38,561 nucleotides of DNA from positions 1 through 38,561 of the forward strand of contig CAIXFB010000301.1 of assembly GCA_903918595.1 (NCBI GenBank), read 5' to 3'. Below are positions 17,065 to 25,310 of this stretch, piece by piece. Within the stretch, counting starts at the first letter, position 1. Every line of letters begins with the position of its first letter. This DNA comes from an uncultured Actinomycetes bacterium (GTDB taxonomy: Bacteria > Actinomycetota > Actinomycetes > S36-B12). Under the pieces are notes generated by a model. That model saw nothing but the letters and a program-made list of their open reading frames with translations. It was not told where the DNA came from and ran no database searches. The translations under genes and the position numbers were made by a program.

Positions 17065-17937
17065 TCATTTCCGATTCAGTTGCTCTGCAATGGAGTCAAA
17101 AAATCTTTCAACCCGCAGCCTCCACAATAGGCGCGTGGTCAATGAAGCGGAACGTATGAATTGTTGGCAGTAAATTTTCCACTCGAGAGTCGAATGACCT
17201 GCGGGGTCAACCGCCCAAGGCCTACGATTCGGATTGTAGCCACACACAAGAGGGTCTGCTTCACTGACCCAAGATACGGCGTTTGACATTATTGCCTTGT
17301 GGAGCAGTGCGCAATCAAGCCAATCGAAATCATTGGGCGGGAAGGCGGACCTAAGCCAATCTCCGCGCCAGAGGCCAAAGACCCACGTAGGTTGAATCTC
17401 CCGGGCAACCTCGATTCGACGCTTGCCGGCTGAAATGGGTTCAAGACGATCAAGCAGATCTCCAAACTTAGCCGTGGCCCTATCGTAAGGCCTCAATTCG
17501 ATAGGGGGCAAAACAAGGCATGTTTTCTCTGGCAGTGGGTGTGCCACCAAACTCGTAAAGTTCCGTGGAATTGAGTCATCGTCAGCGCAGATGGAAATCC
17601 ATTCTGCGGTAGAGGCCAATACAAGTCGTCGAAAGTTTCCGTAAAGTGTCAGGTCCCCATCTGGAGGAAGGAGTTTCACCCCTGACAATCCATTCAAAGC
17701 TTGCTCAAACTTGAGCCAAGAGTTTGGGTCGCTCACACTGACGATTATTGAACATCCGTCCCGATAAGACTGATGTTTGAATTCATCAATGACACGCAAT
17801 GCGCCGACGAGATCATCACGTGTCGGCAAGAGCAACTCGACACGACATTGCGAATTTTCCAAACCATCTTCCCCTTTGCCTGATCCGAGGTGCAAGGCGA
17901 TACAGATACTTCGAGACCCTGCTAGAGCCGCTGACAC
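17065..17937 (-). CDS. Family 2-like glycosyltransferase (GT-A fold)
   Basis: This 290-residue protein has GT-A features: a first strand CRVELLLPTRDD (about residues 31-42), the donor-site block LYGNFRRLVLASTAEWISI leading to CADDDSIP (an Asp-rich D-x-D-like motif) and later WVFGLWRGDWLRSAF with FDWLDCALLHKAI, comparable to the acceptor/ED region of GT2. It likely adds a sugar to the repeat unit in the cytosol. GTG 17937 gives about 30 residues before the fold; TTG 17862 with an upstream GGGGAAG is a reasonable alternative start. It is divergent from the nucleotidyltransferase at 17967 with only 29 bases between the annotated starts. Donor unknown. Confidence 0.72.
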   Translation of the reverse strand: MSAALAGSRSICIALHLGSGKGEDGLENSQCRVELLLPTRDDLVGALRVIDEFKHQSYRDGCSIIVSVSDPNSWLKFEQALNGLSGVKLLPPDGDLTLYGNFRRLVLASTAEWISICADDDSIPRNFTSLVAHPLPEKTCLVLPPIELRPYDRATAKFGDLLDRLEPISAGKRRIEVAREIQPTWVFGLWRGDWLRSAFPPNDFDWLDCALLHKAIMSNAVSWVSEADPLVCGYNPNRRPWAVDPAGHSTLEWKIYCQQFIRSASLTTRLLWRLRVERFFDSIAEQLNRK

Positions 17938-17960
17938 AGGACCAAGAGAGGCACTAGTCT
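17931..17960 (+). promoter_or_regulatory. Candidate promoter for leaderless nucleotidyltransferase gene
   Basis: CTGACA (17931-17936), an 18-base spacer and TAGTCT (17955-17960, fits TANNNT) are followed by exactly 6 bases and the ATG at 17967. This spacing places the transcription start at or next to the start codon, as in actinobacterial leaderless genes. Prediction only. Confidence 0.45.
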
Positions 17961-17966
17961 AGGGGA

Positions 17967-18686
17967 ATGATCGGCATCTTGCCAGCGGCGGGGACAGCGA
18001 CTCGACTTGGTGGACTACCCAAATTCCTTCTCCCAGTAACGTCGAGTGAAGATACTTTGTTGCGACGCCATATTGAGGCGTTGAGAGGATCGGTTGACCA
18101 AGTGCTAATTCCTACCAGGCCGGAAAACGCCATGTTGATTGCACCGTACATCGATGATCTGGTGACTGTCCTTGTAATGGAAACCCAAACAATGTCTGAG
18201 ACGGTGTGTCGGGCACTGAGCTGGGTTGACGGATCAGGATTTCTATTGGGTATGCCTGACACCTTCTTTACTCGTTCCAATCCATACCTCAAGATCGCTG
18301 AATCCTTGTCACCAGGAATCGACATGGTCCTGGCGGCTTGGGCCATTGCGCCAGATCAGAGAGGGCAACTTGGACAAATTGACATTAGCGCAAACGGCAA
18401 TGTTCTGGATTCCGTTGACAAGGATCCGGAGTGCACTTTCCGATACTTTTGGGGAGCCATGGGGTTTCAAAAGCGCGTGTTAGCGGACATAGACCCAGGC
18501 ACAGCACATGTGGGCTATTCCATTCGGAGCTTGTTGGATCGTGGGGGCAACGTACTCGCCGTCGTGCAGGAAGGACGTTATATCGATAGCGGAACTCCTC
18601 AGGGATTTCGATTCGTCTTAGAAGAGGCGTTTGAGATTTCACGCTCTACCCTGACGCATGAGCGGGCCGAAGAGCCTGTTGTGTAG
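17967..18686 (+). CDS. Nucleotidyltransferase (sugar-1-phosphate NTP transferase-like)
   Basis: This 239-residue protein begins MIGILPAAGTATRLGGLPKF, a variant of the LAAG-x-GTRL...PK nucleotide-binding loop of sugar-1-phosphate nucleotidyltransferases, followed by LLPVTS. GFLLGMPDTFF (about residues 91-101) occupies the place of the usual DN/GD metal-binding strand, and FRYFWGAMGFQ and RYIDSGTPQGF match the sugar-binding and C-terminal parts of RmlA-like enzymes. It would make a nucleotide sugar in the cytosol. The first loop Gly pattern is unusual (TAT instead of G-x-G), so activity or substrate may differ. Start ATG 17967 fits a leaderless promoter. Confidence 0.78.
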   Translation: MIGILPAAGTATRLGGLPKFLLPVTSSEDTLLRRHIEALRGSVDQVLIPTRPENAMLIAPYIDDLVTVLVMETQTMSETVCRALSWVDGSGFLLGMPDTFFTRSNPYLKIAESLSPGIDMVLAAWAIAPDQRGQLGQIDISANGNVLDSVDKDPECTFRYFWGAMGFQKRVLADIDPGTAHVGYSIRSLLDRGGNVLAVVQEGRYIDSGTPQGFRFVLEEAFEISRSTLTHERAEEPVV

Positions 18687-18770
18687 TTTATCGGCAGTGA
18701 CCATAAGCAATAGACATCAATCTGTAGAGTTTGACGCTGTTGGAATGGTGGGACTTCTTCCCTATCTAAT

Positions 18771-19504
18771 CCGGAGGAGTACCGTCGCGATGTTGTTTCG
18801 ATCGCGCGGAGAAATGAAATCTTCATTGCCCTGGGTTTTAAGGGTTTGGGAATTTTTCATGCCGTTAAGGGTAAGAGCCGCATCCATCTCTAACGACTAG
18901 AAGGCATTTTGTGTTCCAACACTATTCGCCCCAATCGCAAATCAGGCAAAAAACCCAGGACACCGGTCAATGCTGATTTACTCGAGTGTAATTTCACTGC
19001 TGAACACGTGAATGAGAAATGGGCCCTCGACATTATTAAAGAAATCAGAGGTTCTCAGAAGCGTTACTTGTGCGCAATCCTGTACTGCGTACCACTACGT
19101 TTCGTGGGACATATTCTAGTGTCTCTAGCATGAGATTATCTGTGGCCGTGAATGGTCTACGCCACTCAGTGAACGCATATATAACGGTAAAAATGATTCT
19201 TCACTCCGATCGGGGAGTCCAAGGTGGGTTCAATTGGTCGTCGTAACACCATCAGGTATTGGCGGTGTTCGATGATGGCAACGGAGGACTTCAGCAAAAA
19301 GACCATCGATGCTCTCGAGGGAGAGTGCCTCACGTGGATCGAATATTGGGTCTGCCAAGAATTCTATTTACGATATTGCAGCGAAGATGGTGGTGCCCGC
19401 TTTTGGGTCGAGTTGTTTTTGGTGCGTGGCAACTGTTCGACCCAAACTTCGATGTGGAGGTGCTTGGCGCCGCAAAAATTCTCTAGTGAACTCGGTCGTT
19501 GACT
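18771..19504 (+). mobile_element. Heavily decayed IS3-family element
   Basis: Pieces of an IS3 element on the plus strand lie in three frames. An orfA start (18771-18893) reads PEEYRRDVVSIARRNEI and drifts into noise before TAA. An orfB piece (18909-19133) contains RTPVNADLLECNFTAEHVNE followed by KWALDI, the region around the first catalytic Asp. After a frameshift, SVAVNGLRHSVN and MILHSDRGVQ (about 19138-19235) give the second Asp. Downstream of about 19250 the match fades; 19251-19504 holds no gene I can name. Sequence differs from the element at 7468-8728, so it is an older, separate insertion. No inverted repeats were identified. Confidence 0.75.
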
Positions 19505-20314
19505 TCATCTCGCGATAAATTGTTCGAAAGCTTTCTGTATTTGTTCATCAGTCGCCGCGTGAAACCACTCAGGCAAAGACTGTGTCCAGGTCTGATCGAA
19601 TTCCATAGGTGAGGATGATTCACCCAGCAAACTTTCCGTATCAAGCGGTTTATGTCCAAGTTTCCTCCAAACGACAGTTTGGTGACGACCGGATCCGACG
19701 TAGGTGTAATACTCTAAGTCTGGATGAGCTATTGAAAGCGTCTGGACAACCTTGTACACGTCTCCCATCCACGGTCGGGGGAAAGGCAAGTTGGAAGCAA
19801 TTGCCACACGAACTGCTTCCTTTTGGCTTGGGATTGCAGAAGCAGCATCAGCAGGTACCGTGTCGTCGATGAGAATAAAGCCACGAGGTCCCAAATGTTT
19901 AAGTGCGTTAAGTAAATCCCTGTAAGTTTGAGTAAACGCGTGAAGGCCATCCAGCAGCACGGCGTCAAAAGACACTCTTTGATCCAAACGCGCGAAAAAC
20001 TGGTCTGAGGTCACGCTGTGGAATGAAAGCCCTCGTGGAAGCCGGTCCAACGCGAATACAGGGCTTGGGTCAACTCCTGTGCGCCGCTCGGCGCGCACTG
20101 ACTCCAACGTCTCGCCGTGCGCCACTCCTATTTCGAGATACGAAATACCTAGGTTCAATTTCAAGAGCTCGTTGATGCGTGCTGCGGTTGCACTACCTGT
20201 GGAAAGATCCGGATTATTGTTCAATTCCCTCAAGTGCGCTTTCCCCATCATGCGAGAAAGTTTATGTCGCAATTGTCGAACCTTATTGCGTGCGCTAGTC
20301 GAAGTAGCATCCAC
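19505..20314 (-). CDS. Class I SAM-dependent methyltransferase (Methyltransf_24-like)
   Basis: This 269-residue protein has a glycine-poor but typical motif I, SYLEIGVAHGETLESV (about residues 58-73), the second-strand Asp in TGVDPSP, and FDAVLLDGLHAFTQTYRDLL followed by HLGPRGFILIDDTVP, which matches the D-G-x-H...D-D pattern of the Methyltransf_24 family. Such enzymes often methylate sugars or glycan intermediates in O-antigen and capsule clusters. GTG 20314 is preceded by GAGGTGA 5 bases upstream, a strong ribosome site. The N-terminus is basic and there are no membrane segments. Substrate unknown. Confidence 0.83.
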   Translation of the reverse strand: MDATSTSARNKVRQLRHKLSRMMGKAHLRELNNNPDLSTGSATAARINELLKLNLGISYLEIGVAHGETLESVRAERRTGVDPSPVFALDRLPRGLSFHSVTSDQFFARLDQRVSFDAVLLDGLHAFTQTYRDLLNALKHLGPRGFILIDDTVPADAASAIPSQKEAVRVAIASNLPFPRPWMGDVYKVVQTLSIAHPDLEYYTYVGSGRHQTVVWRKLGHKPLDTESLLGESSSPMEFDQTWTQSLPEWFHAATDEQIQKAFEQFIAR

Positions 20315-20358
20315 TTAAATCACCTCACCAAGCTAAAGAAACGACATTGAAAATTGTG

Positions 20359-21147
20359 CTACTGATTATGTCCCCACATCAACACATAATTGCTAGGGAA
20401 AGCTTCGTGGAATTCTGGCAGTATGTCTGGTTTGAGTGCTGCTGCCCACTCCTCCCGGCTCAAACGGTCAAAATCCCAACAGTCATGCATGATTAGAAAT
20501 CCACCCTTCGGATGCCTCAGGACCTTTTCAAAGCACTTGATTTGTAGTGGGTGACGTCATTCGGACAGTCCAGACATTAACAGAGTTGAATCCGGTTCAA
20601 GTTACTTGGTTCGGTCAAGAGTAATCAAATCGTGCCTTCCATTTAGTACAAGGCACTCCAAGTAACGAGCAGTTAATTTCAGTACTGGATCGAGATCGAA
20701 CATCACGTATGAATTTCCAATCCCAACGGCATCAAGCACCCGAGTCTGACCTCCATAGCCCACTTCGATCCCAGCAAGGCTTTGAATCTGCGAGATGTCA
20801 AAGTGAGTATTGATATCCGATGCGACTTTGAGATATCGAAGGGTGGTCGGACTCAATTCAACTTGACCCATCTCAGGGAGTTCAGGAGGGTTGTCTGCCA
20901 CCTTATTCTCCGCAACACGGGTGAGATGTTCTAGCCTGAGAGGCGGAATGCCCAGTGACTCTAAATGTCGAAAAATCTGCTTACCTTGCTCAACAGTGAG
21001 GTGCTCCAAGACCACCTGATATTTAGGGTCTGACCTGAAGCGATTGAACTTCCCCGCATCAGTACTTGCGCGTGCACAGAACTCTGGATAGGTACCATCG
21101 TCAGAGACGCTTCTCGCACTAGCAGTCGTAGCCGAAGCTTCATTTGA
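20359..21147 (-). pseudogene. Broken putative sugar O-methyltransferase
   Basis: The minus-strand frame open from 21147 to the TAA at 20602 reads SDDGTYPEFCARAS, KFNRFRSDPKYQ and then IEVGYGGQTRVLDAVG with YVMFDLDPVLKLTARYLECL. This agrees with the putative sugar O-methyltransferase family of polysaccharide loci (E-x-G-x-GYGG SAM loop, then a DLP-like acidic strand). After a one-base frameshift near 20595-20600 the C-terminal part continues as EPDSTLLMSGLSE, stop TGA at 20557-20559, then CFEKVLRHPKGGFLIMHDCW to TAG at 20359. There is no start codon with ribosome site, and about 50 or more N-terminal residues seem missing. Three kinds of lesion make this a dead gene. Confidence 0.72.
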
Positions 21148-21233
21148 CTAACGAGCCACGTTCTTCCTTAACTTGGACGTCGCCTCCGAACCTATACCCG
21201 TAAGGAGACACCACCGTTAGTTCTACCGAGATC

Positions 21234-22118
21234 ATGGTCAGCCAGTGCTGGTATCCTTCTCACGTGTCATTGACAGAGATAAATCTCGTCGACTCGTATT
21301 TTGCAAACGATGACTATTGCGTTGCTGGAGTCCTTTCGGACAGTATTGTGTGGCGGCGAGGAAATCACTTAGGCACTTTGCCCACGGTTATTACGCACGA
21401 AGACATGTATCGATATAATTATCATTCTGTTCCCAAATCCAAGAGGTTCGGGCTTCTTCTTGAATCACAGAGCATCGTTCCTCGCGTGTATTCCCGTGTG
21501 AGGAAAGTTATCCCTGACTATGAGATGGTCTTCACGCACAGTGAGAAGCTTTTAGAAGACTTCGAAAATACTCGCTGGATTCCGGGTGGTGGCATTTGGA
21601 TCGGCGGGACTTATGCAGGAGGACAAATTGGAGTGATCCCGAAGTCCCTGATGGTCTCAATGCTCACTTCGAACAAGTTGCAAACTCCACTTCATCGGCG
21701 CCGGTATCTGTGGGCATTGTGGTTGGAAAGCACAAAACTCAACGTCGATGTGTACAGGCAACATTGGCGAACTAATGCAAGAATTTCTACCTACGACACT
21801 CTCCGCGATTACAGGTATTCTATCGTCATTGAAAACTTCATTGATGACCGCTACTTCACTGAGAAGTTGTTGAATTGCTTTGCTACAGGCACTGTCCCGA
21901 TTTATCTTGGCGCCCGGAATCTTGATCATTTTTTCGATCCTGGTGGCTTTATCTCCTTCAATGGCTGGCGCGATCTGAGAAGAATCATTCCCAGCCTTAG
22001 TGAGAATGACTATTTGAGCCGCTTACCTGCAATTCACGCAAATCTTAAAAAAGCTCTCGAGTTTCGGTCAATTGAGGATTACATTTTTAACAATTACTTA
22101 GAGGGTAGGTCAGGCTGA
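21234..22118 (+). CDS. Glycosyltransferase family 10, alpha-1,3/1,4-fucosyltransferase-like
   Basis: This 294-residue protein carries the GT10 donor-site signature near residues 196-240: YRYSIVIENFIDDRYFTEKL, then GTVPIYLGARNLDHFF and PGGFISF. GT10 enzymes transfer L-fucose from GDP-fucose to GlcNAc or Glc in alpha-1,3/1,4 linkage; here the donor might be fucose or a related deoxysugar. The N-terminal half (VFTHSEKLLEDF, PGGGIWIG) fits the variable acceptor domain. ATG 21234 lacks a close ribosome site: an AAGGAGA lies about 24 bases upstream, directly after an in-frame stop, so a non-canonical start in between cannot be excluded. It is alone on the plus strand beside decayed neighbours, but its frame is intact. 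Confidence 0.82.
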   Translation: MVSQCWYPSHVSLTEINLVDSYFANDDYCVAGVLSDSIVWRRGNHLGTLPTVITHEDMYRYNYHSVPKSKRFGLLLESQSIVPRVYSRVRKVIPDYEMVFTHSEKLLEDFENTRWIPGGGIWIGGTYAGGQIGVIPKSLMVSMLTSNKLQTPLHRRRYLWALWLESTKLNVDVYRQHWRTNARISTYDTLRDYRYSIVIENFIDDRYFTEKLLNCFATGTVPIYLGARNLDHFFDPGGFISFNGWRDLRRIIPSLSENDYLSRLPAIHANLKKALEFRSIEDYIFNNYLEGRSG

Positions 22119-22330
22119 AATATCTTTCAACTCAACATGCAGAATTTGCGCAATTGCGATTCCAGCCCCGGGAATGGTCACGCGGCTGTTTCACATTTAT
22201 TCGGGTGAATCCTGGATATGGTGTGCTCACTCTTCTTCAGGAAGCGTACAGTGTGAGCGCACAGCATGCTTGCGGCACGCGAACCACGAACTTGATGTGG
22301 AGAACCAACCGCGTAGCGCTGTCGAAATAG
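22109..22330 (+). other. Unidentified open frame between GT10 and GT-like pseudogene
   Basis: Between the GT10 stop and the next gene, one plus-strand frame is open for 73 codons (22109-22330) and reads protein-like, including REWSRGCFTFIRVNPGYG and CGTRTTNLMWRTN, but it has no start codon or ribosome site and I do not recognise it. A second frame (22174-22431) is less convincing. The stretch 22331-22470 holds nothing I can name. Probably part of an old broken gene. Confidence 0.3.
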
Positions 22331-22470
22331 GAACTGAAAGGGAAGCGGACAGCGCCATGCGAACTGGTGTGACTAGGTACATCTACACGTTTATGGACGC
22401 CCTGACTTGGATGCGACCCGCAACTAATTAAGGTTGCAGCCCAAGAGGACCGGCGGTAGAGACGACAGGT

Positions 22471-23314
22471 GTGGTCTTCTCAAAAGATCGACCCATACAA
22501 CTGGACGCGCTTCTCCGTTCATACAAGTTGGCAGTCACAGGTAATGCAAGATTGGAAATCATTTTCTCGGCCTCCTCAGAGCGGTACCTTGCCGCCTACG
22601 CGGAAGTGGAAGCGGCCCACGGATCAGATCAGATGACCTTCCACTCGGAGGCTACTTACGGTGCATTTCGAGGTACCCTTGAAACCGTCATGGCAGGTGT
22701 CGAGACAAAGACCATGTTTTTTGGTAGATGACATCCTGTTCATCCGCGAGTTAGACATCAGCGTTTTCGCCTCCCTTGCTTCGATCAACGTGATTCCGTC
22801 CATGAAGCTTGGCCGAAATATCACGTGGAGTTACATGTTCGGGCGTTCACAAGGTCAGCCGTCACTGAGAAAGCTTGACCTAAACGAGGATTGTGATCCG
22901 TTTGGGGAACAGCAAGATTCTGGAAACCTGTGGGTATGGCGTTGGAGGAACGGCCAATGTGACTGGGCCTACCCACTATCAGTTGACGGCAACATCTTCA
23001 TGACAGACGTGATTAGAGATTTGATAAGAGCTTGCGACTTTTCCTCACCAAATACTCTGGAGGCTGGGCTACAAGTATTTGCGGCGGAAGCCCAATTAAA
23101 TTGGGGCGTATGCTTTGATCACTCTAGGCTCGTGAACTTGCCGATCAACAAGGTTCAAGTCGATTACGAGAATCGCCATGGTTCAACACATCAGGATCTG
23201 CTCTTGGAGAAGTGGGTGAATGGCTACTACGTCGATTTACCGCTCGCCAGCGATCTGAAAATCACTAGTGTTCATACCGAGCTAGATTTGGTCTTCATGA
23301 AGCGCAGCTTGTAA
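22471..23314 (+). pseudogene. Frameshifted glycosyltransferase-like gene (T6 homopolymer)
   Basis: Two frames belong together. The first, from GTG 22471, begins with VVFSKDRPIQLDALLRSYKL, the N-terminus of a family of GT-A-like transferases, and ends at TGA 22729 shortly after a run of six T (22717-22722). The second frame continues in register if one T is removed: ...KTMF then LVDDILFIRELD, which would be the D-x-D-type metal/donor site, and runs to TAA at 23314 through GNLWVWRWRNGQCDWAYPL and DVIRDLIRACDF. The repaired protein has about 280 residues. With six T the metal site is out of frame and the product is inactive. A slipped-strand mutation, phase-variable switch or sequencing error would each look like this. 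Confidence 0.7.
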
Positions 23315-23341
23315 ACAGAATTTCCTGTCAATTGGTCCAGA

Positions 23342-23363
23342 GCACCATTGGCAGGAATGGTGC
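23342..23363. terminator. Hairpin after GT-like gene (possible terminator, no T-run)
   Basis: GCACCATT, six-base loop, AATGGTGC forms a perfect 8-bp stem 27 bases after the stop at 23314. There is no following T tract, so it is not a canonical intrinsic terminator. It may mark the 3' end of a transcript. Confidence 0.35.
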
Positions 23364-23424
23364 AGCGCCAGACCCTAGGTTGAGCATAATCCGCCAGTCT
23401 CATTAGTTACTTCCATTGAGTTGA

Positions 23425-24327
23425 TACCCTGCCTCTAAACGGATTCTCCTCAGTGGTGCTACTGGATTGCTTGGACAGTACCTGATCGCTTCCGCTCCTG
23501 CAGGTGCCGAGATTGTGGCACTGTCGCGTGACTCCAGCAGGCTTCCCGCTGCTGGTATCGCGCGAGCCGTGGATATTGACTTCCGTGACTCAGAGAACCT
23601 TGCTGTCCTTCTTGCAGATATCAGCCCTGACGTAATCATTCACACCGCCGCTGAGGGCAGTGTTGATGCAGTTCAAGGAAACAGCGCTGATTTCCAAGAC
23701 ATCAATGTCAAAGTTGGTGCCGATCTTGCCCGCTGGTGCCGCGACGTTGGTGCGCATTTGACTTTCGTCTCTTCCAACGCTGTCTTCGGTGGTTCATCGA
23801 CTGTATACTCTGATTACAGCCCCCTTCAATCGGTAAACGACTAGCGGCGACTTAAGGCGATGGCTGAGACTACGGTCCGCTCGATCCGGCCAAGTGCCTT
23901 CGTTCCCCGCCCCATCCTCTTGTATGGATGGCAACTTCACGGAATCCGCAGTAATCCCGTTGCTGATTGGGTCAGATCGCTGCGATTTTGATCGGGACTG
24001 CGCATAGTCAATGACGTCACCACCCAGCCGCTCGCTGCATCTGATGCGGCAATGGCCATCTGGCGTGGAGTAGGGGCGCAAACTACCGGACCGGTCAATT
24101 TAAGCGGCGGAACTTCACTGACACTCTATGAGTTTGCTCTCACAGTTGCCGAAGCCTTCAATTTGGATGCCGCTCTCATCGATCAAATATCAAGCCAAGC
24201 ACTGACAGGGCTTGCTCATCGACCGATGCAGGCGTCATTCGCTCTCAAGCGTATGATTAAACAACTGGGTTTCGAGCCCATGAGTCCGGCGATTGGTCTC
24301 CTGGCCACGCGTGAACAGGAGGTCTGA
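23425..24327 (+). pseudogene. RmlD-like dTDP-sugar reductase/SDR, start lost and two nonsense codons
   Basis: A single uninterrupted register runs from after the TGA at 23422 to the stop at 24325-24327. It reads KRILLSGATGLLGQYLIAS (Rossmann glycine motif), IIHTAAEGSVDAV, LTFVSSNAVFGG, then VND, TAG (23842-23844), RRLKAMAE. The TAG occupies the Tyr of the SDR Y-x-x-x-K catalytic pair, with the Lys four codons on. A second nonsense codon, TGA 23989-23991, precedes SGLRIVNDVTTQPLAASDAA. The 3' part (GPVNLSGGTSLTLYEF) is well preserved. There is no ATG/GTG/TTG where the family starts; the codon before the first strand is AAA. It once reduced or epimerised a nucleotide sugar. The downstream GT2 gene takes its ribosome site from this 3' end. 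Confidence 0.85.
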
Positions 24328-24333
24328 AACCTG

Positions 24334-25188
24334 ATGTTCAGATCATCTTCTGGCAATGAGCCAACTGTCTCAGTCGTAATTCCCACCTATAACATGGAGA
24401 AGTATTTACCTCAGACACTCAAGTCCGTCAGTTCACAGACTTTGTCAAATATCGAGGTGATCGTGATTGATGATGGCTCAACCGATGGCACGGTCTCACT
24501 CATTCAACAATACTGTCTCGAGGATTCCCGAGTGAGACTTGTCAAACTGGCAAGCAACAGCAACCGTCCCGCGGTCCCCCGCAATAGGGGAATCGCGGAA
24601 TCAAGAGGAAAGTTTGTTGCGTTTCTCGATGCTGATGATTTATGGGTGCCTTGGAAACTTCAGCGTCAAGTCCAAGTGTTGGAAACCCATCCTGAACTAA
24701 CCATGGCGCATTCAGCCATGTGGATATATCCGGGTCGTAAGAGTTTAGAAACCCTGCGCCATCTCCCCAACCCAATTCACAGAAGTTCAATCACGAATTT
24801 GAAACGTTGGAATGCAGTCTCATGCTCATCTGCAATTGTGAGAAGGTGTGCATTGGTGGCTTTGGGTGGTTTTGATGAAAGTGTCGAACTCAGAGCGATT
24901 GAGGATTACCACCTCTGGTTGCGTCTTGGGATGGCTGGCCAGTTCGGGTTCATCACTGAGATTCATGGGTACTACCGAACTAATCCGTCCAGTACTTACG
25001 CCCTGGAGGACATGGCAGCTCGATTGCAGTACCTTCGGACTATTGGGCTAATTGATGCAGTTCCGGACACTCGGAGAACTCCAAGCAGGGTGCTGATTCG
25101 TGCCGCGGGCTATCCAGCATCTATCTATCGGTATGCGATCGAGGCTCCGATGCGACGAGCACTTGGGCGTTCTGCGAACGTTGCTTGA
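24334..25188 (+). CDS. Family 2 glycosyltransferase
   Basis: This 284-residue GT-A protein is a textbook GT2: VSVVIPTYNMEKYLPQTLKS (about residues 12-31), VIVIDDGSTDGT (43-54), PAVPRNRGIAESRGKFVAF followed by LDADDLW (D-x-D type metal/nucleotide site, about 94-100) and ELRAIEDYHLWLRLG with the catalytic ED pair near 191. It would add a sugar to the growing lipid-linked chain in the cytosol. ATG 24334 is preceded by AGGAGG about 10 bases upstream, lying within the end of the RmlD-like pseudogene, so the two were once co-transcribed. No membrane anchor is evident. Confidence 0.92.
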   Translation: MFRSSSGNEPTVSVVIPTYNMEKYLPQTLKSVSSQTLSNIEVIVIDDGSTDGTVSLIQQYCLEDSRVRLVKLASNSNRPAVPRNRGIAESRGKFVAFLDADDLWVPWKLQRQVQVLETHPELTMAHSAMWIYPGRKSLETLRHLPNPIHRSSITNLKRWNAVSCSSAIVRRCALVALGGFDESVELRAIEDYHLWLRLGMAGQFGFITEIHGYYRTNPSSTYALEDMAARLQYLRTIGLIDAVPDTRRTPSRVLIRAAGYPASIYRYAIEAPMRRALGRSANVA

Positions 25189-25274
25189 CACGGCGACTGG
25201 TGGAACTTTACAAATTGGAGTTACCCGAAGATAGTCCTTAGTTGTTCAAGTTCGATGGAAAAATTGAAAGCCAT

Positions 25275-25304
25275 TTGAGCTTTAGATGATATGAGCCCTA
25301 GTCT
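25275..25304 (+). promoter_or_regulatory. Candidate promoter for leaderless methyltransferase gene
   Basis: TTGAGC (25275-25280), 18-base spacer and TAGTCT (25299-25304) are followed by 6 bases and the GTG at 25311. The -10 hexamer and its distance to the start codon are identical to those at 17955-17967. Prediction only. Confidence 0.45.
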
Positions 25305-25310
25305 TATCCC

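Noticed and set aside
18909-19133. Treating the 74-codon open frame as a small independent gene
   Set aside because: It matches the first-Asp region of IS3 orfB and continues in other frames, so it is a fragment of a transposase.
23842-23844. Amber recoding (for example pyrrolysine or suppressor Tyr) at the catalytic Tyr
   Set aside because: A second, opal, stop and the missing start in the same gene, and all three stop types in nearby relics, point to ordinary pseudogene decay.
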